A DNA stretch of 54,804 bases from Nostoc sp. S4 (GTDB lineage Bacteria; Cyanobacteriota; Cyanobacteriia; Cyanobacteriales; Nostocaceae), in the NCBI GenBank assembly GCA_029379225.1, contig JAQYWR010000052.1, positions 1 to 54,804 of the forward strand, in the 5' to 3' direction. Of this stretch, positions 26,986 to 36,795 are shown piece after piece. Every line of letters begins with the position of its first letter. The stretch's first letter is position 1. Under the pieces are notes generated by a model. It worked only from the letters and a program-made list of their open reading frames with translations. It had not been told where the DNA came from and searched no databases. The position numbers were made by a program, and so were the translations under genes.

Positions 26986-27524
26986 TGTGAAAATTAACCT
27001 CTTTTAAAGATTAGGAAAGCATAACAGCAATCAAGCCAATATTGCAGGAACAGATTGAATGAAAAATAGTATTGGACTTTTCAGGCTAATGCTGTCAAAA
27101 ATACCAGCAATGCCACACTAATTCAAAATAAAATGCGCTTAGTTACCAGACTAAGATGATGTACTTCACGCTTGTTGAAATCTATTATAAAGCTGACAAT
27201 TTTTAGAATATTCGCTTATTTTTTGGGTGTCGGTGAGAAAAAGTGAGTAATTACTGTAAACAAATGTAACTTTTTTGCTTTCTTTGGTAGTTGATCAAGA
27301 GGTCTATAAGAAATATCCAAACAGACAAATTTTCCTAATCAATTTTTAGCGCTCGCTATCATCTAATCCACGCCTGTACAACTCCATTTCTGCCTGAGTT
27401 AGAGACTTTTTACATCAAACTCACGTTAAAGAAGTTTTCTTAAACAACCTCTGAGGATGTTTATGTTTAAACACAATGCCATTTAGGGAACCCTATTTAT
27501 ATAAATATTGATAGAAACCGAGTG
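26986..27524. other. Regulatory spacer before the exoprotein operon
   Basis: 539 bp without a gene. It holds copy 2 of the shared element (27228-27272) and a small palindrome CTTAGT/ACTAAG near 27138. The long leader between the element and the ATG (about 250 bp) suggests a long 5' UTR. Nothing else is recognised. Confidence 0.5.
27228..27272 (+). promoter_or_regulatory. Shared upstream element, copy 2
   Basis: TGTCGGTGAGAAAAAGTGAG, then TA, four variable bases, CTGTAAA and TGTAAC. It is nearly the same as 25431-25475 and in the same orientation, 253 bp before the exoprotein start. Confidence 0.55.
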
Positions 27525-29975
27525 ATGAAAGCGCCCTCTGTTGGCTGGAATTTGATTAATGGAATTTTGACAGGTGGGATGTTCCTCTGCTGCGGCTTTG
27601 CTAACGCCCAGGTCACGCCAGATGGCACTCTCAACACCACTGTCTCCCAAAGTGGTAATAACTTTACCATCACTAACGGCAGTGCTGCAAACAGTAACTT
27701 ATTTCACAGTTTCCGGCAATTTACTGTTCCTACTGGTAATTCAGCCATCTTTGATTTAGTCAACACACCTAATATATCGACAATATTCAGTCGTGTTACA
27801 GGAGGTAGCATTTCTCACATCGATGGCATGATTAAAACCATCAATAGTAATAATCCCGTAAGTCTATTTTTAATTAATCCCAGTGGCATTATCTTTGGAC
27901 CCAATGCTCAACTGAATATTGGTGGATCTTTTGTTGGTACAACTGCAAATAGCATTAAGTTTACTGATGGGGTCGAGTTTAGTGCTACTAACAACACAGC
28001 AACCCCCTTGTTGACAATTAGTGTACCAGTTGGCTTGCAGTTTGGGCAGAACTCAGGTGCGATAGCTCTACAGAACTCGACCAATGGCATCTCTCAAAAT
28101 CCACTAGGTTTACAAGTGAGTTCAGGAAAGACCCTTGCTTTGTTAGGAAATAACATTGATATAGCAGGTGGCGTTCTCAAAACCGTCAATGGCTCCATCG
28201 AACTCGGTAGTGTCCAATCAGGACAAGTTAGCCTTACTCCTACCAGTCAGGGATGGACATTTGATTATTCTAATGTTGGGCAACTAAGCGATATCCAGTT
28301 AACTCAGCAAGCACAAATATCAGGCTTTGGGCTTGGAAGTAGTGCTATTCAAATGCAGGGTAAAAATATCAGCCTTTTTGAAGGTTCGGTTGTTAGCACT
28401 CTAAATCAAGGTGTCCTCTCATCAGATCGAATTACGATAAATGCCACAGGGTTGTTCACCCTTGTAGGAACAAATCAAGCCGGAACTAAAAGCACTCAAT
28501 TGGCAAGCACTACAGTTGGGATCGGACAGGGTGGAAACATTACCATTTTAACTAAGCAATTGCTGCTGCGGGATGGAGGGCAAATCAAGTCTCAAAATTT
28601 TAGTTCTGGTCAAGGTGGAAATATTGTAGTCAAGGCTTCCGAGTCCATTTCAGGCATTGGATTTAACTCTGTCAATCCTTCTACAACTACATCAATTCAG
28701 GCAGCTTCAGTAGGTTTTGGAAAAGGGGGAAATCTTACTCTTTCGACACAAAAACTTACACTTACTAACGGCGCTGGTATTGGGTCTGTTGCTTTGAGAA
28801 CTAGCGATGGTGGTAATGTCCAAATTGATGCCTCAGACTCGATAGACGTTTCTGGAATTAATAACCTCACATTGCTCCCTAGCACTCTAGCTTCATCAAC
28901 AGTAGGATCTGGAAATGCTGGTAATCTGAGCATTACAACTGCGCGACTTAGAGTACAAGATGGCAGCATTGTTAGCTCTTCAACTGGCGCAACAGGAAAT
29001 GCTGGCAATGTTAAGATTGTGGCTTCAGACTTCATCGAAGTCAGCGGCGCATCACCCAATAGCACTGTGAGTAGCAGTATTGGATCTAATGCACTACGCC
29101 TCGATCCTGTCACCCGTGCAATTTATCGGCTACCTGAAATTCCCACTGGTAATGCAGGAGGGGTAGTTTTGATCGCACCTCAATTGCGCGTTATGGATCG
29201 AGCTGACATAGGTGTGAAAAATGAGGGTACGGGTAATGCAGGTAATTTCGAGGTTTATGCAGACTCGATTCTCCTGACTAATCGCGGAACGATTTCCGCA
29301 GCGACACAATCTGGCAACGGAGGAAACCTAATGCTCAATGCTCAACAACTATTGCTCGTGCGCGGTAATAGCAAAATTTCTGTTGAAGCTAAGGAAGCAG
29401 GTGATGGTGGTAATATCACGCTCAAAGCTCCCATCATTGTGGGTTTAGAAAATAGTGACATTATTGCTAATGCGGTGAAAGGTCGGGGGGGCAATATCCG
29501 AATCAGCACCCAAGGAATTTTTGGATTGAAGTTTCGTCCCCAACTTACACCAGAGAATGACATCACTGCTAGTTCCCAATTTGGGGTTAGCGGCACAGTT
29601 CAAGTTAATACTATTGGCGTCGATCCAAACTCGGGTTTAGTCGAACTACCAGCAAATGTCACCGATCCATCTCAGCAAGTTGCCACAGGTTGTTCGGGTA
29701 CTCAAGGTAGTCGCTTTGTGGCAACCGGACGGGGTGGTATGCCGCAAAATCCGAATCAACAAGTGACGAGCGATCGCACTTGGTCTGATATCCGCGACCT
29801 CAGAGCATACCGCAAAACTGGTAATGTCACTGCCCAAACACCTAGCTCATCAGAGACGATCGTTGAAGCCACTTCCTGGCATCGCAACGCCCAAGGCCAA
29901 GTTGAGCTAGTTGCAGCGCCATCTCCAGCAAATATACAGCCTCAATTAACTTGTGCTGCCCTTGGTAGAAGTTAA
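27525..29975 (+). CDS. Two-partner-secretion exoprotein (filamentous haemagglutinin N-terminal domain)
   Basis: The 816-aa protein has a signal peptide (to about residue 28, ...CCGFANAQ), then the TPS/haemagglutination domain with the usual markers NLFHSFRQF, GNSAIFDLVN, VTGGSISHIDG, SLFLINPSGIIFGPNA and LNIGGSFVGTTA. The remainder is a repetitive beta-helix with many GNAGN, GGNI and GGNLxL turns. It ends with a Cys-bearing segment (ATGCSGTQGSRFVATGRGG) and a conserved cyanobacterial tail. It is probably exported across the outer membrane by a TpsB porin, which is not in this window. I chose ATG 27525 over the adjacent GTG 27522. It heads a co-directional cluster with CHAT, DUF928 and CHASE2 kinase genes. 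Confidence 0.94.
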   Translation: MKAPSVGWNLINGILTGGMFLCCGFANAQVTPDGTLNTTVSQSGNNFTITNGSAANSNLFHSFRQFTVPTGNSAIFDLVNTPNISTIFSRVTGGSISHIDGMIKTINSNNPVSLFLINPSGIIFGPNAQLNIGGSFVGTTANSIKFTDGVEFSATNNTATPLLTISVPVGLQFGQNSGAIALQNSTNGISQNPLGLQVSSGKTLALLGNNIDIAGGVLKTVNGSIELGSVQSGQVSLTPTSQGWTFDYSNVGQLSDIQLTQQAQISGFGLGSSAIQMQGKNISLFEGSVVSTLNQGVLSSDRITINATGLFTLVGTNQAGTKSTQLASTTVGIGQGGNITILTKQLLLRDGGQIKSQNFSSGQGGNIVVKASESISGIGFNSVNPSTTTSIQAASVGFGKGGNLTLSTQKLTLTNGAGIGSVALRTSDGGNVQIDASDSIDVSGINNLTLLPSTLASSTVGSGNAGNLSITTARLRVQDGSIVSSSTGATGNAGNVKIVASDFIEVSGASPNSTVSSSIGSNALRLDPVTRAIYRLPEIPTGNAGGVVLIAPQLRVMDRADIGVKNEGTGNAGNFEVYADSILLTNRGTISAATQSGNGGNLMLNAQQLLLVRGNSKISVEAKEAGDGGNITLKAPIIVGLENSDIIANAVKGRGGNIRISTQGIFGLKFRPQLTPENDITASSQFGVSGTVQVNTIGVDPNSGLVELPANVTDPSQQVATGCSGTQGSRFVATGRGGMPQNPNQQVTSDRTWSDIRDLRAYRKTGNVTAQTPSSSETIVEATSWHRNAQGQVELVAAPSPANIQPQLTCAALGRS

Positions 29976-30052
29976 TTTGCTCCAAGAATTTAAACATAAA
30001 AGGCATTGCAATCACTTGACTAAACAAACTCTTAAACCATCGGTAACTACCT

Positions 30053-32614
30053 GTGACTTTCCAAATTAAAAAACATCGTTGGCTATATATCAGTCTAAGT
30101 ATTTTCAGCTTGTGTTTGGCAGTGACAATAACACCTGCTAAAGCATCTATGCAAGTACTGCCAACTTCTACTATGAATGTGTCAGCTTCCACTCAACCTA
30201 ATAATTGGTTAGAACAAGCACGGAACCTCTACCGTTCAGGACGCTTTGCACAAGCAGTGACGATTTGGCAAACGGCAGCACAACAGTACCACACCCAAGG
30301 CGATCGCCTGAACGAAGCTCTCAGCTTAAGTTACCTTTCACTGGCACAACAGGAACTCAATCAATGGGAAGCAGCTAGTCAATCTATCGAGCAAAGCGTG
30401 AAACTTTTGCAAACAATCACACCTCCCGCTGATGCAATTCTCTGGGCACAAATACTGAATACACGAGGAAATTTACAACTGCATACTGGTAAAGCTGAAA
30501 TCGCCCTGGAAAGTTGGCAACAAGCTGAAAAATATTATGAGTTAGCAGGCGATAAAATGGGCAGCTTGGGTAGTCAAATCAACCAAGCACAAGCTTTACA
30601 AAGTTTAGGATTTTACCGCCGCTCGAAACAGCAATTGGAAGCGCTGACTCAAAAGTTAGCAGCAATGCCAGATTCGGAAATTAAAGTTAGTGGGTTGCGA
30701 TCGCTTGGTTTAGCTTTGCAAATGATTGGCGATCCTGGTAAAAGTCAACAGGTGTTAGAGCAAAGTTTAGCGATCGCCCGCAAACTTGAAACTACACCTG
30801 AGTTAAGTTCTATCCTGCTGAATCTAGGAAAAACCGCTATTGACTTGCAAGATCCAGAGGCAGCATTGAATTATTTTGAACAGGCTCAACAGGTAGCGAC
30901 AAATCCAGGCGATGGCTTACAAGCGTGTTTAGGGCGTTTCAAACTTTTCCTCGATTACGAGCGGCCTGAGTTGGCTACCCCAATTGCACCGCAACTATTA
31001 CAACAACTTAGAGAACTCCCCGCTAGTCACACTTCCCTCTACGCAGCGATTAATTTTGTTGCCACCCTAAATCGGCAATCAAATCCTGACCAAATCGTAC
31101 CGCTAAAAGACTTGGCACAACTGATGGCAGTCACAGTCAAGTCTGCACAGCAAATCGAAGATGCTCAAGCAGAAGCTTACGCATTGCATCAGTGGGGAAA
31201 ACTTTATCGTCGTACACAGCAGTTATCACAAGCACAACAGTTAACTCAGAAATCCCTTAACATTGCGCGTCAACTCCAAGCTGAGGATATCATTGCTCAA
31301 TCTGCTTGGCAGGTGGGACAGTTGTATAAACAACAAAGCGATCGCCCACAAGCAATTACTGCCTATACTGAAGCGGTCAAAGCTTTAAAGTCACTACGAA
31401 GTGATTTGGTTGCTGTCAACCCCGATATTCAGTTCTCCTTTCGTGAAAGTGTGGAACCTGTCTACCGCGAACTTGTAGGTTTACTTTTAGACCAGCAACC
31501 AAGTCAAGCAGATCTGATGGAAGCTCGTGATTTGATTGAGGCTCTGCAAGTTGCAGAACTTGATAACTTTTTTCGGGAAGCGTGTTTAGATAGAGCGCAG
31601 CAGATTGACCAAGTTGACCCTAATGCAACTGTTGTTTACCCGATTATCTTGCCAGATCGCCTAGCAGTAATCCTCTCGACCACCGGACAACCGTTGCGTT
31701 ACTACGTGACTCAAAAATCTCAAAATGAAATCGAACAAACTCTAGAAAAATTATTAGTTGGCTTCAATCCTGTCTCAGATGCCAAAGAGCGCGATCGCTT
31801 GTCCGAACAAGTCTATGACTGGCTGATTCGCCCTGCACAAGTGGATGGAGCCTTCAAAGATAGCAAAACACTGATATTTGTTTTAGATGGAAAATTACGT
31901 AATATTCCGATAGCTGCCCTGTATGACGGTAAGCAATATCTGATTGAGAAGTATGCTATCGCCCTTTCACCGGGAATGCAATTGATAAGTGCGCGATCGC
32001 TCCTGAAAAACCGCATTGATGCGATCGTCGGTGGTATCAGCTTATCTCGTAATGGCTTTAGTGCTTTGCCTGCTGTGGAATCAGAAGTCAAGCAAATCTC
32101 GAAGGCGGTGCCATCTTCGATGTTGCTCAACCAGCAATTCACCAGTCAAGCCCTCGCCGAGCGGGTGAAATTTAGTAGGGCTGATGTTGTCCACCTAGCA
32201 ACCCACGGACAGTTTAGCTCCCGTCTGGAAGATACCTTCTTACTTACCTGGGATGGACAAGTTAATGTCAAGGAGTTGTCCGAACTCCTCAAAAATCGTA
32301 GTGGTAATTCATCAAAAGCGATCGAGTTATTAGTATTGAGTGCTTGTGATACCGCAGCAGGAGACGATCGCGCCGTTCTGGGACTAGCAGGCTTGGCTGT
32401 CAAATCCGGCGCTCGCTCAACTATCGCTACCCTCTGGCCTGTCAAAGATAAAGCAGCCGAGATGCTCATGACGCGCTTCTATGAACAATTGCGACAGCCT
32501 AAAATCACTAAAGCCGAAGCACTGCGGCAAGCCCAAATTAATCTGATCCGCCAAACTGATTTTTACGATCCTTTCTTTTGGTCTGCTTTCGTTTTGGTTG
32601 GCAATTGGCTGTAA
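30053..32614 (+). CDS. Exported TPR-CHAT protease
   Basis: The 853-aa protein has an N-terminal signal peptide or anchor (LYISLSIFSLCLAVTITPAK), then about nine TPR-like helical pairs (residues 50-480) with typical ALSLSYLSLAQQELNQW wording, and a C-terminal CHAT (caspase-HetF-associated with TPR) domain. The catalytic dyad is intact: VVHLATHGQF (His718) and LVLSACDTAAG (Cys765). It ends PFFWSAFVLVGNW as expected. CHAT proteins are Cys peptidases. The export signal places this one in the periplasm or on the surface, near the preceding exoprotein. The start is GTG 30053; later ATGs would lose the signal peptide. It lies 77 bp after the exoprotein. Confidence 0.93.
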   Translation: MTFQIKKHRWLYISLSIFSLCLAVTITPAKASMQVLPTSTMNVSASTQPNNWLEQARNLYRSGRFAQAVTIWQTAAQQYHTQGDRLNEALSLSYLSLAQQELNQWEAASQSIEQSVKLLQTITPPADAILWAQILNTRGNLQLHTGKAEIALESWQQAEKYYELAGDKMGSLGSQINQAQALQSLGFYRRSKQQLEALTQKLAAMPDSEIKVSGLRSLGLALQMIGDPGKSQQVLEQSLAIARKLETTPELSSILLNLGKTAIDLQDPEAALNYFEQAQQVATNPGDGLQACLGRFKLFLDYERPELATPIAPQLLQQLRELPASHTSLYAAINFVATLNRQSNPDQIVPLKDLAQLMAVTVKSAQQIEDAQAEAYALHQWGKLYRRTQQLSQAQQLTQKSLNIARQLQAEDIIAQSAWQVGQLYKQQSDRPQAITAYTEAVKALKSLRSDLVAVNPDIQFSFRESVEPVYRELVGLLLDQQPSQADLMEARDLIEALQVAELDNFFREACLDRAQQIDQVDPNATVVYPIILPDRLAVILSTTGQPLRYYVTQKSQNEIEQTLEKLLVGFNPVSDAKERDRLSEQVYDWLIRPAQVDGAFKDSKTLIFVLDGKLRNIPIAALYDGKQYLIEKYAIALSPGMQLISARSLLKNRIDAIVGGISLSRNGFSALPAVESEVKQISKAVPSSMLLNQQFTSQALAERVKFSRADVVHLATHGQFSSRLEDTFLLTWDGQVNVKELSELLKNRSGNSSKAIELLVLSACDTAAGDDRAVLGLAGLAVKSGARSTIATLWPVKDKAAEMLMTRFYEQLRQPKITKAEALRQAQINLIRQTDFYDPFFWSAFVLVGNWL

Positions 32615-32797
32615 TTACGCAATTTTACTTAAAACATTTACAAATTATTTGCATATATTTTTACTGTATACCAGTCAAGGTTAGTTTATATTGTTAGTAG
32701 GCATTTAAGCCTTATTCTATTACCTGAAGCGATTTTACAAGCTTCTTTCCAAAATCAGAATAGTTGTTATTATTACTTTTTCTTGAGGTATAAGATA

Positions 32798-33781
32798 GTG
32801 AAACGTCGATATTTAGTTAGTACATTAAGCATTATCGCTCTACTTACTAGCAGTACATGGGACAGTGCCTATGCTGTGACATTTACGCCACCAATCAATA
32901 ATGGCGCTCCCAGTCAAGCGACCGGGGGAGCTTCTCGCGGCAGTTTCTTTATCCCTACTTCTGGTAAAGGCGCTCCCAGTCAAGCGACCGGGGGAGCTTC
33001 TCGTGGCAGTCTGTTTACACCTGCTTCTGGTAAAGGCGCTCCCAGACAAGCAACAGGAGGCGCGTCTAGAGGCAATCTCTTTACACCTAGCGCCGGGAAG
33101 GGTACACCCCAACAAGCAACAGGAGGCGCGTCCAGAGGTGACCTATTTACACCTGCTTCAGGGAAAGAGGTTCCTCAACAAGCAAGTGGGGGAGCTTCTC
33201 GCGTTGGTACTTACTACTTAAATCCTTCAATAGGAACAGCAGGCCCAGCAGCCCTAATTGCACTTTTACCCCAAAGCTTCTATGGCACAACGGTATCTGA
33301 ACATCCCACAATTCTGGTATATCTCCCTGCTTCTAATGCAGAAGAAGCCGTATTCAGCCTCAAGGATGAAGCTGGCAATACTCAATACCAAATGACTCTT
33401 GCGATTGCGGGCAAAGCCGGAGTGATTGCTGTCAAATTACCAACTGATGCACCCACTTTAGCAATTGGAAAAAATTATCATTGGTTCCTAGCTGTCAAAG
33501 TAGACGGACAACTCAGCCCAAGTACACCTTATGTCGATGGTTGGATTGAGCGCATTCAGCCTACTGCTGAACTAACAACAGCAATGCAGCAGAAGGATGC
33601 TTTGAAGCGGGCAGCGGCTTTTGGTAAAAATGGCGTCTGGTATGACTGCGTGGAGACACTCGCAGCGTTACACAGCACCCAACCTACGAATGTGACTCTT
33701 ACCAAGCAATGGGAAGAACTCCTATCTTCAGTCAGCTTGCAAGAGATTGCCACAGCCAAGTTAGTATTATCTGCCAATTAA
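32798..33781 (+). CDS. DUF928 protein with expanded 22-residue repeat
   Basis: The 327-aa exported protein has a signal peptide (STLSIIALLTSSTWDSAYA), five tandem 22-residue units at about residues 36-145, and a DUF928 domain (about 146-325: PAALIALLPQSFYGTTVSEH, FSLKDEAGN, WFLAVKVDG, DGWIERI). DUF928 proteins usually accompany CHAT and haemagglutinin genes in cyanobacteria but normally have one such GGxSRG segment. I chose GTG 32798, which has GAGG nine bases upstream, over TTG 32783. Function unknown; probably periplasmic. Confidence 0.88.
   Translation: MKRRYLVSTLSIIALLTSSTWDSAYAVTFTPPINNGAPSQATGGASRGSFFIPTSGKGAPSQATGGASRGSLFTPASGKGAPRQATGGASRGNLFTPSAGKGTPQQATGGASRGDLFTPASGKEVPQQASGGASRVGTYYLNPSIGTAGPAALIALLPQSFYGTTVSEHPTILVYLPASNAEEAVFSLKDEAGNTQYQMTLAIAGKAGVIAVKLPTDAPTLAIGKNYHWFLAVKVDGQLSPSTPYVDGWIERIQPTAELTTAMQQKDALKRAAAFGKNGVWYDCVETLAALHSTQPTNVTLTKQWEELLSSVSLQEIATAKLVLSAN
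32903..33232 (+). repeat. Five tandem 66-bp coding repeats
   Basis: Units begin at 32903, 32969, 33035, 33101 and 33167, each coding a variant of GAPSQATGGASRGSLFTPAS. The first two units share their first 35 bases exactly (before the Cys/Thr codon change CGC/CGT), a sign of recent duplication; the fifth is the most diverged. The frame is kept throughout. Confidence 0.9.
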
Positions 33782-33806
33782 TAGCAATTTGAGCATGGGA
33801 GATAAA

Positions 33807-33836
33807 CCTGGATTTCTCACTCGTGAGAAATCCAGG
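33807..33836 (+). terminator. Perfect 13-bp stem hairpin after DUF928
   Basis: CCTGGATTTCTCA pairs exactly with TGAGAAATCCAGG around loop CTCG. It lies 26 bp after the DUF928 stop. No T-run follows, so read-through into the kinase genes is possible. Confidence 0.7.
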
Positions 33837-33942
33837 GAGAGAGGAAAAGCACTTTCTTGACGCCCTCCTATACCTCCCACACTCTTGTGAGAAATTCGGG
33901 TAAAGCATTGGAAACAATTTTAGATTGAAATCCAAAATTTCT

Positions 33943-33977
33943 AGTCCCCAATACCCAGTCCCCAGTCCCCAATCCCC
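33943..33977. repeat. Heptamer short tandem repeat (STRR-type)
   Basis: Five 7-bp units: AGTCCCC, AATACCC, AGTCCCC, AGTCCCC, AATCCCC. Heptamer repeats of this kind are typical of heterocystous cyanobacteria. The array lies just before the CHASE2 kinase start and codes a PVPSPQSP string if the upstream TTG start were used, which argues for the later ATG. Confidence 0.85.
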
Positions 33978-33990
33978 ATTTAGCGCAAAT

Positions 33991-36795
33991 ATGTGGCGCA
34001 GATTCCAGACCTTTGTCCAACGCACTCGTAGCGTTTTGATTATTACTCCCAGTGTTGCCTTGACTGTCATTGTTGGGCAATCATTGGGATTTTTCAATTT
34101 AGTTGAATGGAAAATTCGCGATCAATGGGTTCGTCAGCGATCGCACAATACAATCGCTGATGAAATTGTGATTGTCACAATCGATGAACAAGATATCCAA
34201 TCGGTGCGTAAATGGCCAGTTCCAGATTGGGCATTAGCAAAATTGTTAGAAAAGATTCGGGCGCAGCAGCCTAGAGCTATCGGCTTGGATCTATATCGAG
34301 ATTTACCAGAAGGAAGCGGACATGAGGAACTTGCGAAAATCTTTCGCAGCACCCCCAATTTGATCGGCGTTGAGAAAATTACCGGCGAGCGCGTTAATCC
34401 GCCACCGGAATTGAAGAAACTCGAGCAAGTAGGATTAGCAGATTTGGTGTTAGATAGCGATCGCTTTGTACGTCGTGCGCTTTTGACAGCAGTCGATGCC
34501 AAAGAAGAGGGAAAAATTAAAGCAGGATTAGCTACATCTGTAGCTCTTAAGTACCTGGAAGCCGAAAAGATTACCTTAGAAAGTATCGATGAGCAGCAAC
34601 AAAAGTTTCGATTAGGCAAAGCAATTTACCAGCCACTTCAAAACCAAGAAGCAGGCTATAGTGATGCCGATACAGGAGGGTATCAAATTCTGCTCAACTG
34701 GTATGGAACGGAAGCAGCATTTCGCACAGTTGCAATGCGGGATGTGTTAGCAGGAAAAATTCCGGCAGACCTAATGCGCGATCGTATGGTATTCATTGGA
34801 TCGACTGCTGCTAGTACCAACGACTTCTTTAGCACACCCTTCAGTTCTTCCTTAATTTCTGCTCAAAAACCTACACCTGGTGTGGTTATTCATGCCAATA
34901 TTGCCCATCAACTAGTGCAAGGAGCAAAAACGGGGACAGCAAACATACATGGTGTTTCTGGTACGGCTGTGTTGCTATGGATTTTTTTATGGTCTGTTAT
35001 TGGTTCTGGTGGTAGTTGGTGGTTAGCCAGTGCGCGTACCAGCCAACGGATTCCAGGTGGGAAAATTCTTTGGGCAACTGTAGGTATCTGTGGGGGATTG
35101 ATGGCAGGTAGCTACGGGATATTTTTATATGGTGTTCTAATTCCAATTACGCCCTCCTTGGCTGCGTTCATCAGTAGCGTGATTGCCACAATAAATGCCT
35201 ATAAACAGCAAAAGTTAGAACAAACGAACCAGCAATTAGAAATTGCTAACGCTCAACTCTTAGATTATTCCAAAACCTTGGAAGTCAAAGTCGAAGAACG
35301 AACTCATGAATTACTAGAAGCCAAGCAAGCTGCCGATGCTGCTAACCAAGCTAAGAGCGAGTTTCTGGCGAATATGAGCCACGAGCTACGGACACCACTC
35401 AATGGTATCCTTGGCTTTGCTCAAGTGCTGGAGCGATCGCCAAACATCACACAAAAAAATCTCGAAGGAGTCAAAATTATTTACCAATGTGGCTCGCATC
35501 TATTAACACTAATTAATGACATTCTCGACCTCTCAAAAATTGAAGCTCGTAAATTAGAGTTAGTTACCAGTAGCGTACATTTGCCTAGTTTTCTAAATGG
35601 TATAACTGAAATTTGTGGTATCCGAGCTAACCACAAAGGAATCAATTTTAATATTTTAATCAGCGATCGCTTACCAATTGCTGTTGAAACGGATGAAAAA
35701 CGACTACGGCAAGTATTAATTAATTTGTTGGGCAATGCAATCAAGTTCACAGACAGTGGTGATGTAACCTTTAAAGTAGAGGTACTGGAGACAGAGGACA
35801 ACAAAGATAAGGAAAATAACCAATCCCCAATTACTAAGATTCGCTTCCAGATTGAAGATACGGGTATTGGGATGTCATCAAAGCAAATAGAAAAAATCTT
35901 TTTACCCTTTGAGCAAGTAGGTGAGGCAGAACGACGTTCTGAAGGTACTGGTTTAGGATTGGCCATTAGTCAAAAAATTGCGACATTGATGAGCAGCGAA
36001 ATTCAGGTACAAAGTCATTTGGGCGAAGGCAGTTTATTTTGGCTAGATTTGACAGTACCGCTTGCCTACGAATGGAATGAGGACAAAACTGCTAGCAGTC
36101 ACCAAAAAATCATTGGTATTCGAGGTAACGCGCCTCAAATTCTCATTGTTGATGATGACGATCGCCACCGTTCGATGTTAACCAGTTTGCTCGAAGAAAT
36201 TGGTTGTCGAACTTTGTCAGCCGCAGACGGCAAACATGGGTTACAACTAGCAACTGAAAATAACCCAGATGTGATTCTACTGGATTTAGCTATGCCTAAT
36301 ATGGATGGCTTTGAGTTTATGGTTCATCTGCAAAACAATCCTCAAACTCTTGGTATTCCGATTGTTGTTTCTAGTGCCAACGTATTCGAGTCCAATCGTC
36401 TGCGGAGTTTAGAAGCAGGGGCAACAACATTTATGCCTAAACCCTTCCAAATTGATGAACTATTTCAAGCACTGCGTTCTGCCTTCGAGGTAGCACAGAA
36501 GCGATCGCCACTAAATTTTGACTGGATTTATACCCCATTTCCACCTCAACAGTCATTTGCTAGAAATGAGCAAGATAGTGAATTGATTTTGCCATCTGAA
36601 GATATTTTGCAGCAACTCTATCATCTGGCAATGATGGGAGATATATCGGCAATAGAGGAAATGTTAAAAGAGCTAATTGAACTAAATCCCCAACTAACTA
36701 CTTTTGCAGTCGAGTTAACTAAACTTACAGCCGATTTTCAAACCGCAAAAATACGTAAGTTTATTAAATCTTTTATCACAATGGAGTCAGTCTAA
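33991..36795 (+). CDS. CHASE2 hybrid sensor histidine kinase
   Basis: The 934-aa protein has an N-terminal TM helix (about 15-35), an extracytoplasmic CHASE2 sensor (about 40-320, EIVIVTIDEQDIQSVRKWPV, IGLDLYRDLPEG, VFIGSTAAST), a three-TM block (about 325-405), a coiled coil, HisKA (SHELRTPLNG, His464), HATPase (NLLGNAIKFT, DTGIGMSS, GTGLGLAI) and a C-terminal receiver (VDDDDRHRSM, Asp765 in LLDLAMPNMDG, Lys in MPKPF) plus a short helical end that could be an Hpt-like or linker region. ATG 33991 is chosen over TTG 33925 because the upstream codons are a heptamer repeat. The TAATG overlap with the next gene shows translational coupling. Confidence 0.94.
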   Translation: MWRRFQTFVQRTRSVLIITPSVALTVIVGQSLGFFNLVEWKIRDQWVRQRSHNTIADEIVIVTIDEQDIQSVRKWPVPDWALAKLLEKIRAQQPRAIGLDLYRDLPEGSGHEELAKIFRSTPNLIGVEKITGERVNPPPELKKLEQVGLADLVLDSDRFVRRALLTAVDAKEEGKIKAGLATSVALKYLEAEKITLESIDEQQQKFRLGKAIYQPLQNQEAGYSDADTGGYQILLNWYGTEAAFRTVAMRDVLAGKIPADLMRDRMVFIGSTAASTNDFFSTPFSSSLISAQKPTPGVVIHANIAHQLVQGAKTGTANIHGVSGTAVLLWIFLWSVIGSGGSWWLASARTSQRIPGGKILWATVGICGGLMAGSYGIFLYGVLIPITPSLAAFISSVIATINAYKQQKLEQTNQQLEIANAQLLDYSKTLEVKVEERTHELLEAKQAADAANQAKSEFLANMSHELRTPLNGILGFAQVLERSPNITQKNLEGVKIIYQCGSHLLTLINDILDLSKIEARKLELVTSSVHLPSFLNGITEICGIRANHKGINFNILISDRLPIAVETDEKRLRQVLINLLGNAIKFTDSGDVTFKVEVLETEDNKDKENNQSPITKIRFQIEDTGIGMSSKQIEKIFLPFEQVGEAERRSEGTGLGLAISQKIATLMSSEIQVQSHLGEGSLFWLDLTVPLAYEWNEDKTASSHQKIIGIRGNAPQILIVDDDDRHRSMLTSLLEEIGCRTLSAADGKHGLQLATENNPDVILLDLAMPNMDGFEFMVHLQNNPQTLGIPIVVSSANVFESNRLRSLEAGATTFMPKPFQIDELFQALRSAFEVAQKRSPLNFDWIYTPFPPQQSFARNEQDSELILPSEDILQQLYHLAMMGDISAIEEMLKELIELNPQLTTFAVELTKLTADFQTAKIRKFIKSFITMESV

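Noticed and set aside
33943..33977. Possible CRISPR or protein-coding repeat
   Set aside because: Units are only 7 bp without spacers, which is a heptamer STRR and not a CRISPR array. No CRISPR array or cas gene was seen anywhere in the window.
33868..34097. Minus-strand ORFs over the heptamer repeat before the CHASE2 kinase
   Set aside because: Their sequence (GDWGLGTGYWG-like) is the translated reverse of the heptamer repeat; heptamers leave all frames open.
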